Source: an uncultured Clostridia bacterium (lineage in GTDB: Bacteria > Bacillota > Clostridia > TANB77 > CAG-508). Taken from it: DNA of 29,023 bases. Positions 16,525 to 24,954 of this stretch are shown here, piece after piece. The stretch is from assembly GCA_934141555.1 (NCBI GenBank), contig CAKPCK010000015.1, positions 1 to 29,023 on the forward strand, written 5' to 3'. How positions within the stretch are numbered: the stretch's first letter is position 1; each line of letters opens with the position of its first letter. A model generated the notes under the pieces. It had not been told where the DNA came from and made no database searches. It was given only the letters and a program-made list of their open reading frames with translations. The position numbers and the translations under genes are program-made.

Positions 16525-18396
16525 GTGAAAAATATAAAAAACAAAAAAATAAATAATAATAAAATAAAAAATAAATATTTAATAAATAAAATATTTAATA
16601 AAATAAAAAAAGAAAAAAATAATATAAAAATAAAAGAAGGTTTTTTTCAAGATAAAGATTTTTTTTCTCCAACATATATTAATTTAAATAATCCAAAATT
16701 TTTAGAAATCGATAATTATTTTTATTCAGGAATTATTATTACAAATTATTTTAGAGAAAATAATGATTTAATTTTAAAGTCATTATTAGATACAAATATA
16801 AATATGAATATTTCTATTTTTTATGAAAAATGTGACACTTCAAAAGTAATAAAAGAATTAACATATAACATTGGAAACGTAGGGGCAGAGCTAAAACAAT
16901 TTAATGATAATAGACAAGATATAGACATTGCAGCATTTACTTATAATGATGCAAAATATATAAGAAAAGAAATTCAGATTAATAATGAAGAAATGTATTT
17001 TTTATATATTTATTTAAATTTATTTTCAGAGGATAAAAAAGAATTAAAATATAATATTGAAAAAATTGAGGGAATTTTACAAAGTAGAGGATTACAAACA
17101 AGAAGATCTACTTTTAGAGAAGAACAGTTATTTATTTCTTGTTTGCCATTATTAGAAAATAAAAAAGAAATAAAAACAGTAGCCAAAAGAAATATTTTAA
17201 CATCAGGTTTAGTTAGTACATATCCATTTATTTCATCTTTAATATTTGATGAAAACGGAATATATATTGGTGATAATATGTATAATAATTCATTAGTGTT
17301 AATAGATAGATATGATACAAATAAATATAAAAATGCTAATATGTGCATATTTGGAACTAGTGGAGCGGGAAAATCATTTTACACAAAATTAATTATTTTG
17401 CGCAATGTACTTCTTGGAGTAGAACAATATGTAATAGATCCAGAAAGGGAATATCAGAGCTTAGCAAAGAATTTAGATAGTACAATAATAAGACTTGGAC
17501 CTACATCTGAAAATTATATAAACATTTTTGATATAAGAAAAGAAAGTATAGAAGAAAATGAACATGGATATCTTGCAACGAAAATAGGAAAATTAATTGG
17601 ATTTTTTAATTTAATTTTTGGAGAATTAAATGAAGAAGAAAAAGCAATACTGGAAGAAAAAATAATTCAAGTTTATAAAAATAAAAAAATTAATTTTAAT
17701 GATAAATCTTTATATAACAAAAATAGAAAATTTAAATCTACAAAAGACATGCCAATATTAGAAGATTTTTATAATTTATTAAATGATGAAAAAACAAAAA
17801 AATTTAAAATAAAATTAATTCCATTTATTAAAGGATCATTAAAATTTTTAAATAATTATACAAATATTGAATTAAATAAAAAATTAATTATTGCAGATGT
17901 TTATGAATTAGGTGAAGAAAATATGAAATTTGGTATGTATTTATTTGTTGAATTATTTTGGGATAAAATAAAAATAAATAGAAAAATAAAAAAAGCAATT
18001 TATTTAGATGAAATTTGGAGATTAATTGGAGTAACATCAAATAAAGATGTTGCAAAATTTATTTATAAAATATTTAAAACAATTAGAAAATATGGTGGAA
18101 GTAGTGTAGCAATTACACAAGATATTTCAGATTTATTTAGTTTGGATAATGGTGCATATGGAAAAAGTATTTTAAATAATTCAAGTATAAAAACATTTTT
18201 TTCATTAGAAGAAGAAAATATAAAATTATTATCACAATATTCAAATATTTCAGAGAAAGAAAAAATAGAAATAAAATCTTTAAGAAGAGGTGAGTGTTTA
18301 ACATTTGTTGGTGATGAACATATTTTAATAAAAATTAATGCAAGTGATTTTGAGAAAAAAATAATTGAAGAAAAAAATAATTCAAATATTTTATGA
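16525..18396 (+). CDS. VirB4/TraC-family type IV secretion ATPase
   Basis: Hexameric motor ATPase that energises assembly and transfer in type IV secretion and conjugation. Walker A GTSGAGKS is near residues 277-284 and Walker B AIYLDEIW near 491-498. In between is the family pattern IDPEREYQSLAKNLDSTIIRLGP, and after Walker B comes RKYGGSSVAITQDISDLF, all typical of VirB4/TraG-type ATPases. The N-terminal part is short because its first domain appears to be the separate upstream gene. GTG at 16525 is the only canonical start, yet it lies inside the AGGTGA Shine-Dalgarno (16523-16528). An in-frame ATA at 16534 is spaced 5 nt from it and may be the real start. The first third is composed almost only of A and T. 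No frameshift; the ATPase looks functional. Confidence 0.88.
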   Translation: MKNIKNKKINNNKIKNKYLINKIFNKIKKEKNNIKIKEGFFQDKDFFSPTYINLNNPKFLEIDNYFYSGIIITNYFRENNDLILKSLLDTNINMNISIFYEKCDTSKVIKELTYNIGNVGAELKQFNDNRQDIDIAAFTYNDAKYIRKEIQINNEEMYFLYIYLNLFSEDKKELKYNIEKIEGILQSRGLQTRRSTFREEQLFISCLPLLENKKEIKTVAKRNILTSGLVSTYPFISSLIFDENGIYIGDNMYNNSLVLIDRYDTNKYKNANMCIFGTSGAGKSFYTKLIILRNVLLGVEQYVIDPEREYQSLAKNLDSTIIRLGPTSENYINIFDIRKESIEENEHGYLATKIGKLIGFFNLIFGELNEEEKAILEEKIIQVYKNKKINFNDKSLYNKNRKFKSTKDMPILEDFYNLLNDEKTKKFKIKLIPFIKGSLKFLNNYTNIELNKKLIIADVYELGEENMKFGMYLFVELFWDKIKINRKIKKAIYLDEIWRLIGVTSNKDVAKFIYKIFKTIRKYGGSSVAITQDISDLFSLDNGAYGKSILNNSSIKTFFSLEEENIKLLSQYSNISEKEKIEIKSLRRGECLTFVGDEHILIKINASDFEKKIIEEKNNSNIL

Positions 18397-18410
18397 AAGG
18401 AAAAATAAAA

Positions 18411-19119
18411 ATGGAATTAGAAAATAAATTAGAAAATAATATAAATAGTGAATTAGAAAAAGAACAAAATAAATTTTTTGATACAAGTTTTGGAAAAATA
18501 ATAAATAAAGCATTGGATTTTCGGTTTAAGAGCAATTTTACCAGATGTAATAGAAAACCAAGTTATAGAAATAAAAGACGCTTTAATAGAAAATGGAATA
18601 AAAGATGGTATACATACAGCAACTGAATGTGTGATTGATATAGGAAAAAGCATTTCTGGAATATTTACTGGAAAATTTGAAAATATTTCACAAGTTCAAA
18701 CTGCAATTGGAAGTGGAGGAGTAATTGATACTTTTTCTGATTTGATAGATAAAGCTTCAAATAAAATATACCAAAAAGGAATAATTAGTAGACAAATAAA
18801 GTCGGTAATAACAAGTGGAAAAGATATTATATTAAATAATGTTACTAGTAATATAAAAAATGAAATGAATTTTCAGGAAAGAAGTATACAAAATATAGGA
18901 AGATATGTGGATAATTTTAATGAATATTTAAAAAATAAAGATTTTAATGGAATGACGAAAGAATGGAAGAAAATACAAGTCAATTTAAAAAATATAATTC
19001 CATTGGAAAATATACTAAAACAAGTAAGACAAATTGAAAATATTTATAATTTGATAAAAAATAATGGAAATAATTTTGAGTTAAGCCAAGATGAATTAGA
19101 AATTATAAAAAAAATATAA
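18411..19119 (+). pseudogene. Frameshifted gene of unknown function in the VirB4 operon
   Basis: Two frames together encode one continuous protein of about 235 residues. The first runs from ATG at 18411 (ribosome site AAAGGA) through KIINKALDF. The frame then breaks at the T4 run 18518-18521, and the plus-one frame continues as GLRAILPDVIENQVIEIKDA and on to the stop at 19119. Dropping one T restores the frame. Without correction the 0-frame product ends at 18626 with an uncharacteristic Arg/Asn-rich tail, and the second frame starts in mid-gene with no good ribosome site near 18631. The protein is predicted mostly helical and soluble, with Gly/Ile-rich stretches (SGIFTGKFENISQVQTAIG). I do not recognise the family. 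It could be a decayed gene, an assembly error or a programmed frameshift. Confidence 0.72.
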
Positions 19120-19140
19120 AGGTATAGTTTTTATACCTTT
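19118..19140. terminator. Bidirectional terminator between the VirB4 operon and the XRE gene
   Basis: AAAGGTATA and TATACCTTT form a perfect 9-bp stem with the loop GTTTT. It lies on the stop codons of the two convergent genes. The minus-strand side is followed by a run of seven T. Confidence 0.75.
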
Positions 19141-19501
19141 ATAAATTATTTTGTTTTGAATTTTCATTTAATTTTCTGCAGAAGTCAGTTGAATACATAA
19201 CAATATGATAAATAAAATCTGATGTTTCTTCTGAATTGACTGTTAAAATATTATTTATTTTTTGAATTGTTTCATTGTTTGTATCTTTTCCAAATAATAG
19301 ATAATCTGCAGAAACGCCTGTATATTTTACAACTTTTCGTAATGTTTTTACACTTAAAGCTCGTTCTCCTCTTTCAATTTGACCTAAAAAAGAATCTGTT
19401 ATATCAATTTTTTCTGAAAATTCTTCTCTATTCATTTTCATACTTTCTCTAATTCCACGTAATCTTTCACCCGTGTTTATGTCATCTTGATTAAAATGCA
19501 T
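19139..19501 (-). CDS. XRE-family helix-turn-helix transcriptional regulator
   Basis: 120-residue DNA-binding protein. The Cro/C1-type helix-turn-helix spans about 13-68: RLRGIRESMKMNREEFSEKI, then DSFLGQIERGERALSVKTLRKV and the typical end TGVSADYLLFGKD. The C-terminal half is a short helical tail. The start has GGAGGAG upstream. It lies between two convergent/divergent neighbours: tail to tail with the VirB4 operon, and head to head with the small ORF at 19701, sharing a 200-bp region with candidate operators. It is the obvious candidate regulator of the T4SS-like genes or of that small gene; this is inference from position. Confidence 0.88.
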   Translation of the reverse strand: MHFNQDDINTGERLRGIRESMKMNREEFSEKIDITDSFLGQIERGERALSVKTLRKVVKYTGVSADYLLFGKDTNNETIQKINNILTVNSEETSDFIYHIVMYSTDFCRKLNENSKQNNL

Positions 19502-19537
19502 ATAAATCTACTCCTCCAAATTTTTTTAACATTATAT

Positions 19538-19606
19538 AGCGAATTTTGTCAACATATAATAAGCAAAAAGCGAATATTTAAAATTGGCATTTGCAAAATA
19601 GCAATT
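19538..19606. promoter_or_regulatory. Candidate operator region of the XRE regulator
   Basis: The 199-bp spacer 19502-19700 has a repeated AGCGAAT (19538-19544 and 19569-19575, 31 bp apart, about three helical turns). It also has an imperfect inverted repeat ATTTGC-N6-GCAATT (19589-19606). A TATAAT facing the XRE gene overlaps the first AGCGAAT. The motifs are visible; binding is inferred. Confidence 0.35.
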
Positions 19607-19700
19607 TCCAGAAATTTGAAGGTTTTGAAAATATAAACAGTTATGATAAAAAAGAATAGAATGCCAAAATAAGGCGAAAAATATTATTAGGAGTGATATT

Positions 19701-19919
19701 ATGCTGAGTGATGAAATTTTAAACCAAATTTATCAAAATAATCAAGAAAAAGTGGATATAAAAATAAGTGATGAATATCATAGGAGAATAAAAGATATAA
19801 AAAAGGAAAATTTAGAAGAGAGAGAGAATATTAAACAAGGAATAATTGCTGAATTATATTATAAAGAGGGGTTTAAAGATGGTATAGATTTTATAATAAA
19901 TCATATGAAAAAATTATAA
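19701..19919 (+). CDS. Small hypothetical protein
   Basis: 72-residue acidic/basic helical protein with no membrane segment or Cys. The ribosome site AGGAGTGAT is well placed before the ATG. The C-terminal pattern YYKEGFKDGIDFIINHM is reminiscent of short Clostridial hypothetical proteins with a GFxxG helix, but I cannot name a family. It is divergent from the XRE regulator, a layout common in phage and ICE control regions. It ends 83 bp before gyrA, which has its own promoter in that gap. Confidence 0.7.
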   Translation: MLSDEILNQIYQNNQEKVDIKISDEYHRRIKDIKKENLEERENIKQGIIAELYYKEGFKDGIDFIINHMKKL

Positions 19920-19938
19920 AAATAATTCCACAAAATCC

Positions 19939-19967
19939 TTGCAAAATAAGAGTTATTATAATATAAT
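19939..19967 (+). promoter_or_regulatory. Sigma-A promoter of gyrA
   Basis: TTGCAA (19939-19944), 17-nt spacer, perfect TATAAT (19962-19967), 35 bp before the gyrA ATG. It gives gyrA independent transcription, which would be needed once gyrA was separated from gyrB. Confidence 0.7.
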
Positions 19968-20002
19968 ACAAAAGAAAAAGTAAGAAGAAAGAGGTTGAAA
20001 CA

Positions 20003-22450
20003 ATGGAAGAAAGACAAGATGGAAATATAATCAAAAGAGATATAGATGAAGAAATGAGAACTGCTTATATAGATTATGCCATGAGTGTTATTGTTTCTAG
20101 AGCGTTGCCAGATGTAAGAGATGGTTTAAAACCAGTTCACAGAAGAATTTTATATGCTATGCATGAAGATGGAATTACATCAGACAAACCTTATAGGAAA
20201 TGTGCTAATACAGTAGGATCTGTATTAGGAAGATATCATCCACATGGTGATGCATCTGTATATGATGCTATGGTAAGAATGGCACAAGACTTTTCAATGA
20301 GATATATGTTAATAGATGGACATGGAAATTTTGGATCAATAGATGGTGATGGAGCTGCGGCAATGAGGTATACAGAAGCAAGAATGTCAAAAATTGCTGA
20401 GCAAATGTTAGTTGATATTGAAAAAAATACAGTCGATTTTATGCCAAACTATGATGATAGATTACAAGAACCAACAGTATTACCAACAAAAATACCAACA
20501 TTATTAATAAATGGATCATCTGGTATTGCCGTAGGTATGGCAACAAATATACCACCACATAATCTAACAGAAGTTATAAATGGTATTATAAAAATCATAG
20601 ATGATGATAATGTAACAGATGAACAATTAATGCAAATTATCAAAGGTCCAGATTTCCCTACAGAAGGATTAATTTTAGGTAGAGAAGGAATAAAAGAAGC
20701 CTATACTACTGGTAGAGGAAAAATTATAATGAGAGCTGAAGCTGAAATTGAAGAAATGAGTGGAAACAAGCAAAGAATTGTAGTTTCATCATTACCATAT
20801 CAAGTAAATAAAGCTCGTTTAATTGAAAATATAGCACATCTATGTAAAGAAAAAAGAATTGAAGGAATCTCAGAATTAAGAGATGAATCTGATAGAAATG
20901 ATAGAGTAAGAATTGTAATCGAATTAAAAAGAGATGCAAATGCAAATATAGTTTTAAATCAATTATATAAAAATACTCAAATGCAAGATACATTTGGTGT
21001 AATTATGCTAGCGTTAGTAAATAATGAACCAAAAATCTTAACATTAAGACAATGTTTGGATTGTTATATAGATCATAGAAAAGATGTAATTTTAAGAAGA
21101 ACTCAATTTGATTTAGACAAAGCATTAGCAAGAGCTCATATTTTAGAAGGATTAAGAATTGCGATTGATAATATTGATGAGGTAATTGCAATTATCCGTA
21201 GTTCATATGATGATGCTAAAGAAAGGTTAATGAAAAGGTTTGGATTAACAGATATCCAAGCACAAGCTATTTTGGACATGAGATTAAAGACATTATCAGG
21301 ATTACAACGTGAAAAAATAGAAGAAGAATATAAACAATTAATGGAATTAATAGCACATTTAAGAGCAATTCTTGCAAGCGAAAGATTAGTTTTTGATATT
21401 ATAAAAGAAGAGCTTATTGAAATAAGAGATAAGTTTGGAGATGAAAGAAAAACTAAAATAGTTGCGGCACAAGGCGATTTCGAAGACGAAGATTTAATTA
21501 AAGATGAACAATTTGTAATAACATTAACACATTTTGGATATATCAAGAGAATGCCAATAGATACATATAGAAGTCAAAAACGTGGAGGAAAAGGAATCAT
21601 TGGTGCAGCTACAAGAGAAGAAGATTTTGTAAAGCAAATCTTTACGGCTTCAACACATGATATGATATTATTCTTTACAAATAGAGGAAAACTATATAAA
21701 TTAAAAGGATATGAAGTTCCTGAAGCTGGTAGAACTGCAAAAGGAACTGCAATTGTTAATTTATTGAGCTTAGATCCAGGAGAAAAAGTATCAGCTGTTA
21801 TACCAATTCAAAATTTTGCTGAAGGAAAATATTTATTAATGGCAACAAAAAATGGATTAATAAAGAAAACAGCATTAAAAGAATATGATTCATCAAGAAC
21901 AACAGGACTTTTAGGAATAACATTAAAAGAAAATGATGAATTAATAGGTGTTCGTTTAACTGATGGAGAAGATAATGTTGTATTAGTTACTAGAAACGGA
22001 CTATGTATTACATTTGATGAAAAAGAAGTTAGACCTATAGGTAGAGTTTCACAAGGTGTAATTGGAATTAGAATTGATGAAGATGATGAAGTTATAGGAA
22101 TGGAATCAATTATTTCTGGAGGAAAAGCTACATTACTTGCAATTACTGAAAATGGATTTGGTAAGAGAACAGAATTAGATGAGTATAGGGTACAACTTCG
22201 TGGAGGAAAAGGTGTTGTAACATATAAAATAACTCCAAAAACAGGAAAATTAGTTGGAGTTAGAATTGCAACAGATGATGAAGATGTAATGCTTATAACA
22301 GATAAAGGTACAATAATTAGATTAAAGGTTAAGGATATAAGTGTTTTAGGACGTTCAACACAAGGTGTTACTTTAATGAGAACAACAGATGGTGGAAAAG
22401 TTGTAAGTATTGAAACATTAACTCCAGATATGGATGATATTGAAGAATAA
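20003..22450 (+). CDS. gyrA: DNA gyrase subunit A
   Basis: Breakage-reunion subunit of gyrase. The 815-residue protein has the winged-helix/tower core, with catalytic Tyr123 in RYTEARMSK. The C-terminal beta-pinwheel holds the GyrA box QKRGGKG, which defines gyrase rather than topoisomerase IV. In the quinolone pocket (HPHGDASVYDAM) the residue equivalent to E. coli Ser83 is Ala84, followed by Ser85; the Asp87 equivalent (Asp88) is kept. The start has AAAGAGG upstream. It lies 4.7 kb from gyrB instead of directly after it, with T4SS-like genes between. A strong bidirectional hairpin follows. Confidence 0.98.
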   Translation: MEERQDGNIIKRDIDEEMRTAYIDYAMSVIVSRALPDVRDGLKPVHRRILYAMHEDGITSDKPYRKCANTVGSVLGRYHPHGDASVYDAMVRMAQDFSMRYMLIDGHGNFGSIDGDGAAAMRYTEARMSKIAEQMLVDIEKNTVDFMPNYDDRLQEPTVLPTKIPTLLINGSSGIAVGMATNIPPHNLTEVINGIIKIIDDDNVTDEQLMQIIKGPDFPTEGLILGREGIKEAYTTGRGKIIMRAEAEIEEMSGNKQRIVVSSLPYQVNKARLIENIAHLCKEKRIEGISELRDESDRNDRVRIVIELKRDANANIVLNQLYKNTQMQDTFGVIMLALVNNEPKILTLRQCLDCYIDHRKDVILRRTQFDLDKALARAHILEGLRIAIDNIDEVIAIIRSSYDDAKERLMKRFGLTDIQAQAILDMRLKTLSGLQREKIEEEYKQLMELIAHLRAILASERLVFDIIKEELIEIRDKFGDERKTKIVAAQGDFEDEDLIKDEQFVITLTHFGYIKRMPIDTYRSQKRGGKGIIGAATREEDFVKQIFTASTHDMILFFTNRGKLYKLKGYEVPEAGRTAKGTAIVNLLSLDPGEKVSAVIPIQNFAEGKYLLMATKNGLIKKTALKEYDSSRTTGLLGITLKENDELIGVRLTDGEDNVVLVTRNGLCITFDEKEVRPIGRVSQGVIGIRIDEDDEVIGMESIISGGKATLLAITENGFGKRTELDEYRVQLRGGKGVVTYKITPKTGKLVGVRIATDDEDVMLITDKGTIIRLKVKDISVLGRSTQGVTLMRTTDGGKVVSIETLTPDMDDIEE

Positions 22451-22451
22451 T

Positions 22452-22496
22452 AAAATAGAACTTATTAAGATAGAAAATCTTAATGAGTTCTATTTT
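22452..22496. terminator. Bidirectional terminator between gyrA and the dnaC-like gene
   Basis: A 20-bp stem with one G-U pair (22452-22471 / 22477-22496) has a 5-nt loop and a T-run on its plus-strand side. It serves the convergent gyrA and dnaC-like genes, whose stop codons flank it. Confidence 0.85.
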
Positions 22497-22498
22497 TG

Positions 22499-23497
22499 CT
22501 ATTTTCTTTTAAAACGTAAATCTTCACCAAAGAAATAATAAATGTCATAATATCCAACGATTCTTGATCCAATTCGTTCCTCGTAGCTTTTAAAGATATT
22601 ATTAATATTAAGGTTGGTCGAAATTATAGTTTTTGTAACCTTATTATTTAAATTTAATATACGAGTATTTAAAATTGTAAATAATTCACTTAGTTTCATA
22701 CTATTTAAACATTCAGTTCCTAAATCATCAATAATAAGTAAGTCTGCTTCTAAAACATCTTTATAGAAGTTATCTTTATTAGCGGTTTTATATTTATTAA
22801 ATTTATTATCAATAATAGTTTCTAATAGAACAGGAGCTGTTTGATAAAGTACGTTTTTTCCTTTTTTAATAAGTTCATTTGCTATACAGTTAGACATATA
22901 TGTTTTTCCTAAACCTGTATTTCCTGTAAATAAAAGATTTTTTGTGTTAGCATTATCAAAATCATTTACAAATTCAATACATTTTTGTTTAATATTTAAT
23001 ATATTTTGTTTTGGTGAAATGTTAAAGTTACTAGAAATTTCATTTGAAAATATATTTGGATTAAAATTTTCAAAGTTTTCTTTGCTTAAATTTGTCATAT
23101 TAGATTTATTATATGAAATATTTAGTAATTTTTGTTTTAAACATGAACACATTACTGTTGCTGATGTTCCGGATTTTATATATCCTGTATCATTACATAG
23201 ACAACATTCATATTTTGGTTGTAAATCATTTAATGAAAGATTATTTTTGGATAAAATCTCTTTTCGTTCTTCCTTAAGTTTTTCAAGTTTTATATGTAAG
23301 TTTTCTAAAGAAGAGTGATTTCCAAATAATATATTTTTTGTTTCATTTATTGCTACAGAATTTAATTCGTCTTCAATTTCTTGAAGACGAGGTAATTTTT
23401 TATATAATTCTGTTTTTTGATGTTCAAATTCAACTTCTGCTTTACGTTTTTTTTGTTCGTAATCACTTAAAAGTGATGTTAAAATATCATTAGACAT
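22499..23497 (-). CDS. Replicative helicase loader, DnaC/DnaI-type AAA+ ATPase
   Basis: Loads the replicative helicase at the origin. The 332-residue protein has a coiled-coil N-terminus (about 12-85) and a zinc-binding cysteine cluster (Cys98, 99, 101, 117, 119 in CCLCNDTGY...CSC). The C-terminal AAA+ domain has Walker A GNTGLGKT (192-199), Walker B LLIIDDLGTE (253-262), sensor STNL, and the arginine finger region YEERIGSRI. Its start overlaps the end of the DnaD-like gene by 8 bp, so the two are translationally coupled. Transcribed toward oriC. A DnaC-like loader from an IS or phage is the alternative, but pairing with DnaD and proximity to oriC favour the host loader. Confidence 0.92.
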   Translation of the reverse strand: MSNDILTSLLSDYEQKKRKAEVEFEHQKTELYKKLPRLQEIEDELNSVAINETKNILFGNHSSLENLHIKLEKLKEERKEILSKNNLSLNDLQPKYECCLCNDTGYIKSGTSATVMCSCLKQKLLNISYNKSNMTNLSKENFENFNPNIFSNEISSNFNISPKQNILNIKQKCIEFVNDFDNANTKNLLFTGNTGLGKTYMSNCIANELIKKGKNVLYQTAPVLLETIIDNKFNKYKTANKDNFYKDVLEADLLIIDDLGTECLNSMKLSELFTILNTRILNLNNKVTKTIISTNLNINNIFKSYEERIGSRIVGYYDIYYFFGEDLRFKRK

Positions 23498-24554
23498 TTA
23501 TATCTCCTTCTACTCCTGTAATATTTGAGGCTGCAACATTAGGGGAAGTAATGTTTGAGTTTATTTGAAATTGATTATTATTGTTTGTTTGCATATTTGA
23601 ATTTGCATATAAAAATGATAAGTTACTATATTGTCTTTGCTCATAAGATGCTTTATTAACTTGCTTTTCTAATTGTTTTGTATCTTTTCGTTGTTTTTCT
23701 CGTTGTTCTATAAATGCATAGACTTCTTCAGGTGTTTTTAGTCCTCTTTCATGCCAATTAGTTATAATATTATTAAAATATTCAAATGTTGGGTTTGATT
23801 TATAAACGCTACGCTTTAAAGCAATTTCAATAATATCTAAATTATAACCATAATCAAGTAACCATTTTTCAATATATGCTTCTTCGTATTGTGTTAATGT
23901 TTGTTTTCCTAATTTTTTTGCTATTGTTTTCTTTATTTTTACTAAAGCATCTTGTTTTTGATAATAAGAATCTAAATCTTCCCATGTTTGGATTTTATTG
24001 CTTCCCCAAGCTTCTGCAACAGTTTGAACATATTTCATATTTAATGCAGAACGTCTAAAGCAATAATCAAATAGTGAAATTAAAACTTGATCATCAAAAT
24101 TGTATTTTGTAAGCCATATATCAATATTATTGTACCATGATGGCCCCATAATTCCTGAAAAATATGTATTATTAATATGTTCGATAATTTTTGCTCTAGC
24201 CTTGTTTTTGGCAATGTCTGCAACTTTTTCAGGAGACATTGTTAAGTTTGGTTTATATAATTTATTAAGTGTTTGTTCTTGTAAATTTGATATTATAAAA
24301 CCATTTTCTTTTCTGATTATAAAACCATTTTCTTCTAAATATGCAAAAGCATCATTAATGTCTTTTAAAGGTAATGCTAAATTTTTTGATAAGTCATTTA
24401 ATTTTGCATCTTTTTCATATTTTGAAAGAAATATGATATAAAGATATACTTTTACACTTGTTGCTGGCATTTGAGATAAGTATTCGGCAAAGAATATATC
24501 AGGAATGATAGTTTCAGAAAATAATAGTGGTAAATCTGATTGTGTTAGTTTCAT
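23490..24554 (-). CDS. DnaD/DnaB-family primosome protein
   Basis: Primosome component that acts between DnaA/PriA and the helicase loader in low-GC Gram-positives. The 354-residue protein begins with a winged-helix region (about 20-100, VYLYIIFLSKYEKDAKLNDL). Two DnaD-like helical domains follow, about 135-205 and 210-285; the second contains the hallmark YFNNIITNW with the YxxxIxxxW spacing. The tail is Gln/Asn-rich and low complexity. A strong AAAGGAGGT precedes the ATG. It overlaps the helicase loader gene by 8 bp, the usual clostridial arrangement, and lies 73 bp downstream of the T4SS arm on the same strand. Confidence 0.9.
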   Translation of the reverse strand: MKLTQSDLPLLFSETIIPDIFFAEYLSQMPATSVKVYLYIIFLSKYEKDAKLNDLSKNLALPLKDINDAFAYLEENGFIIRKENGFIISNLQEQTLNKLYKPNLTMSPEKVADIAKNKARAKIIEHINNTYFSGIMGPSWYNNIDIWLTKYNFDDQVLISLFDYCFRRSALNMKYVQTVAEAWGSNKIQTWEDLDSYYQKQDALVKIKKTIAKKLGKQTLTQYEEAYIEKWLLDYGYNLDIIEIALKRSVYKSNPTFEYFNNIITNWHERGLKTPEEVYAFIEQREKQRKDTKQLEKQVNKASYEQRQYSNLSFLYANSNMQTNNNNQFQINSNITSPNVAASNITGVEGDINV

Positions 24555-24591
24555 TTTGAACCTCCTTTTGTTATATTAAAATGTCATTAGA

Positions 24592-24620
24592 ATTATATCA
24601 TGTATGGTCAGAAAATCAAG
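24592..24620 (-). promoter_or_regulatory. Possible promoter of dnaD-dnaC
   Basis: Minus strand: TATAAT (24597-24592) with a weak CTTGAT 17 nt upstream, in the 73-bp gap between the PrgI-like gene and dnaD. If real, replication genes need not depend on T4SS transcription. Confidence 0.4.
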
Positions 24621-24627
24621 TGAAAAG

Positions 24628-24912
24628 TCAAAACTTTTTATATAAATATAATTTTGGTCGAAAGATGTATTTTAATAAATATTTTATAATATAAATAATA
24701 GGTTCTCCATTCATTCCAACTATACTAAATAGTATAATTGGAAATGATAGAGAAATAAAAAGAAAAATTTTTATATTCCAATTTTTTATAAGAAAGTGTA
24801 AAATGCCAAAGATAGTTGAACACCAGATAGTAATAAAAATTACTGTTGAATAATCTAAAATTCCAAATAATTTATTTCTAAAGTTATAATTTTGAGGTAT
24901 TATAAATTTCAT
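24628..24912 (-). CDS. PrgI/VirB3-like inner-membrane T4SS protein
   Basis: 94-residue protein with two transmembrane segments (about 20-42 and 47-66). It ends in a basic tail GEPIIYIIKYLLKYIFRPKLYLYKK, matching the PrgI-family pattern of two helices followed by an xPKxYxYK ending. VirB3/PrgI proteins partner with VirB4 at the base of the channel. The ribosome site AAAGGA lies 10 nt before the ATG. It follows the TrbL/VirB6-like gene by 42 bp, the order found in Gram-positive conjugation modules. Identification rests on topology, tail motif and context. Confidence 0.72.
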   Translation of the reverse strand: MKFIIPQNYNFRNKLFGILDYSTVIFITIWCSTIFGILHFLIKNWNIKIFLFISLSFPIILFSIVGMNGEPIIYIIKYLLKYIFRPKLYLYKKF

Positions 24913-24954
24913 AAAATTCTAGTCCTTTCTAAAAATAATTTTCCACAATGAATA

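Noticed and set aside
18393..18626. 77-residue protein as a genuine stand-alone gene
   Set aside because: Its second half is an out-of-frame reading of the downstream protein (Arg/Asn-rich, no stop-free partner), and the true start is the ATG at 18411; treated as part of a frameshifted gene.
18631..19119. 162-residue protein as an independent gene
   Set aside because: The same frame continues upstream without a stop to the T-run at 18518 and joins the first half as one protein; the ATG at 18631 has no good ribosome site.
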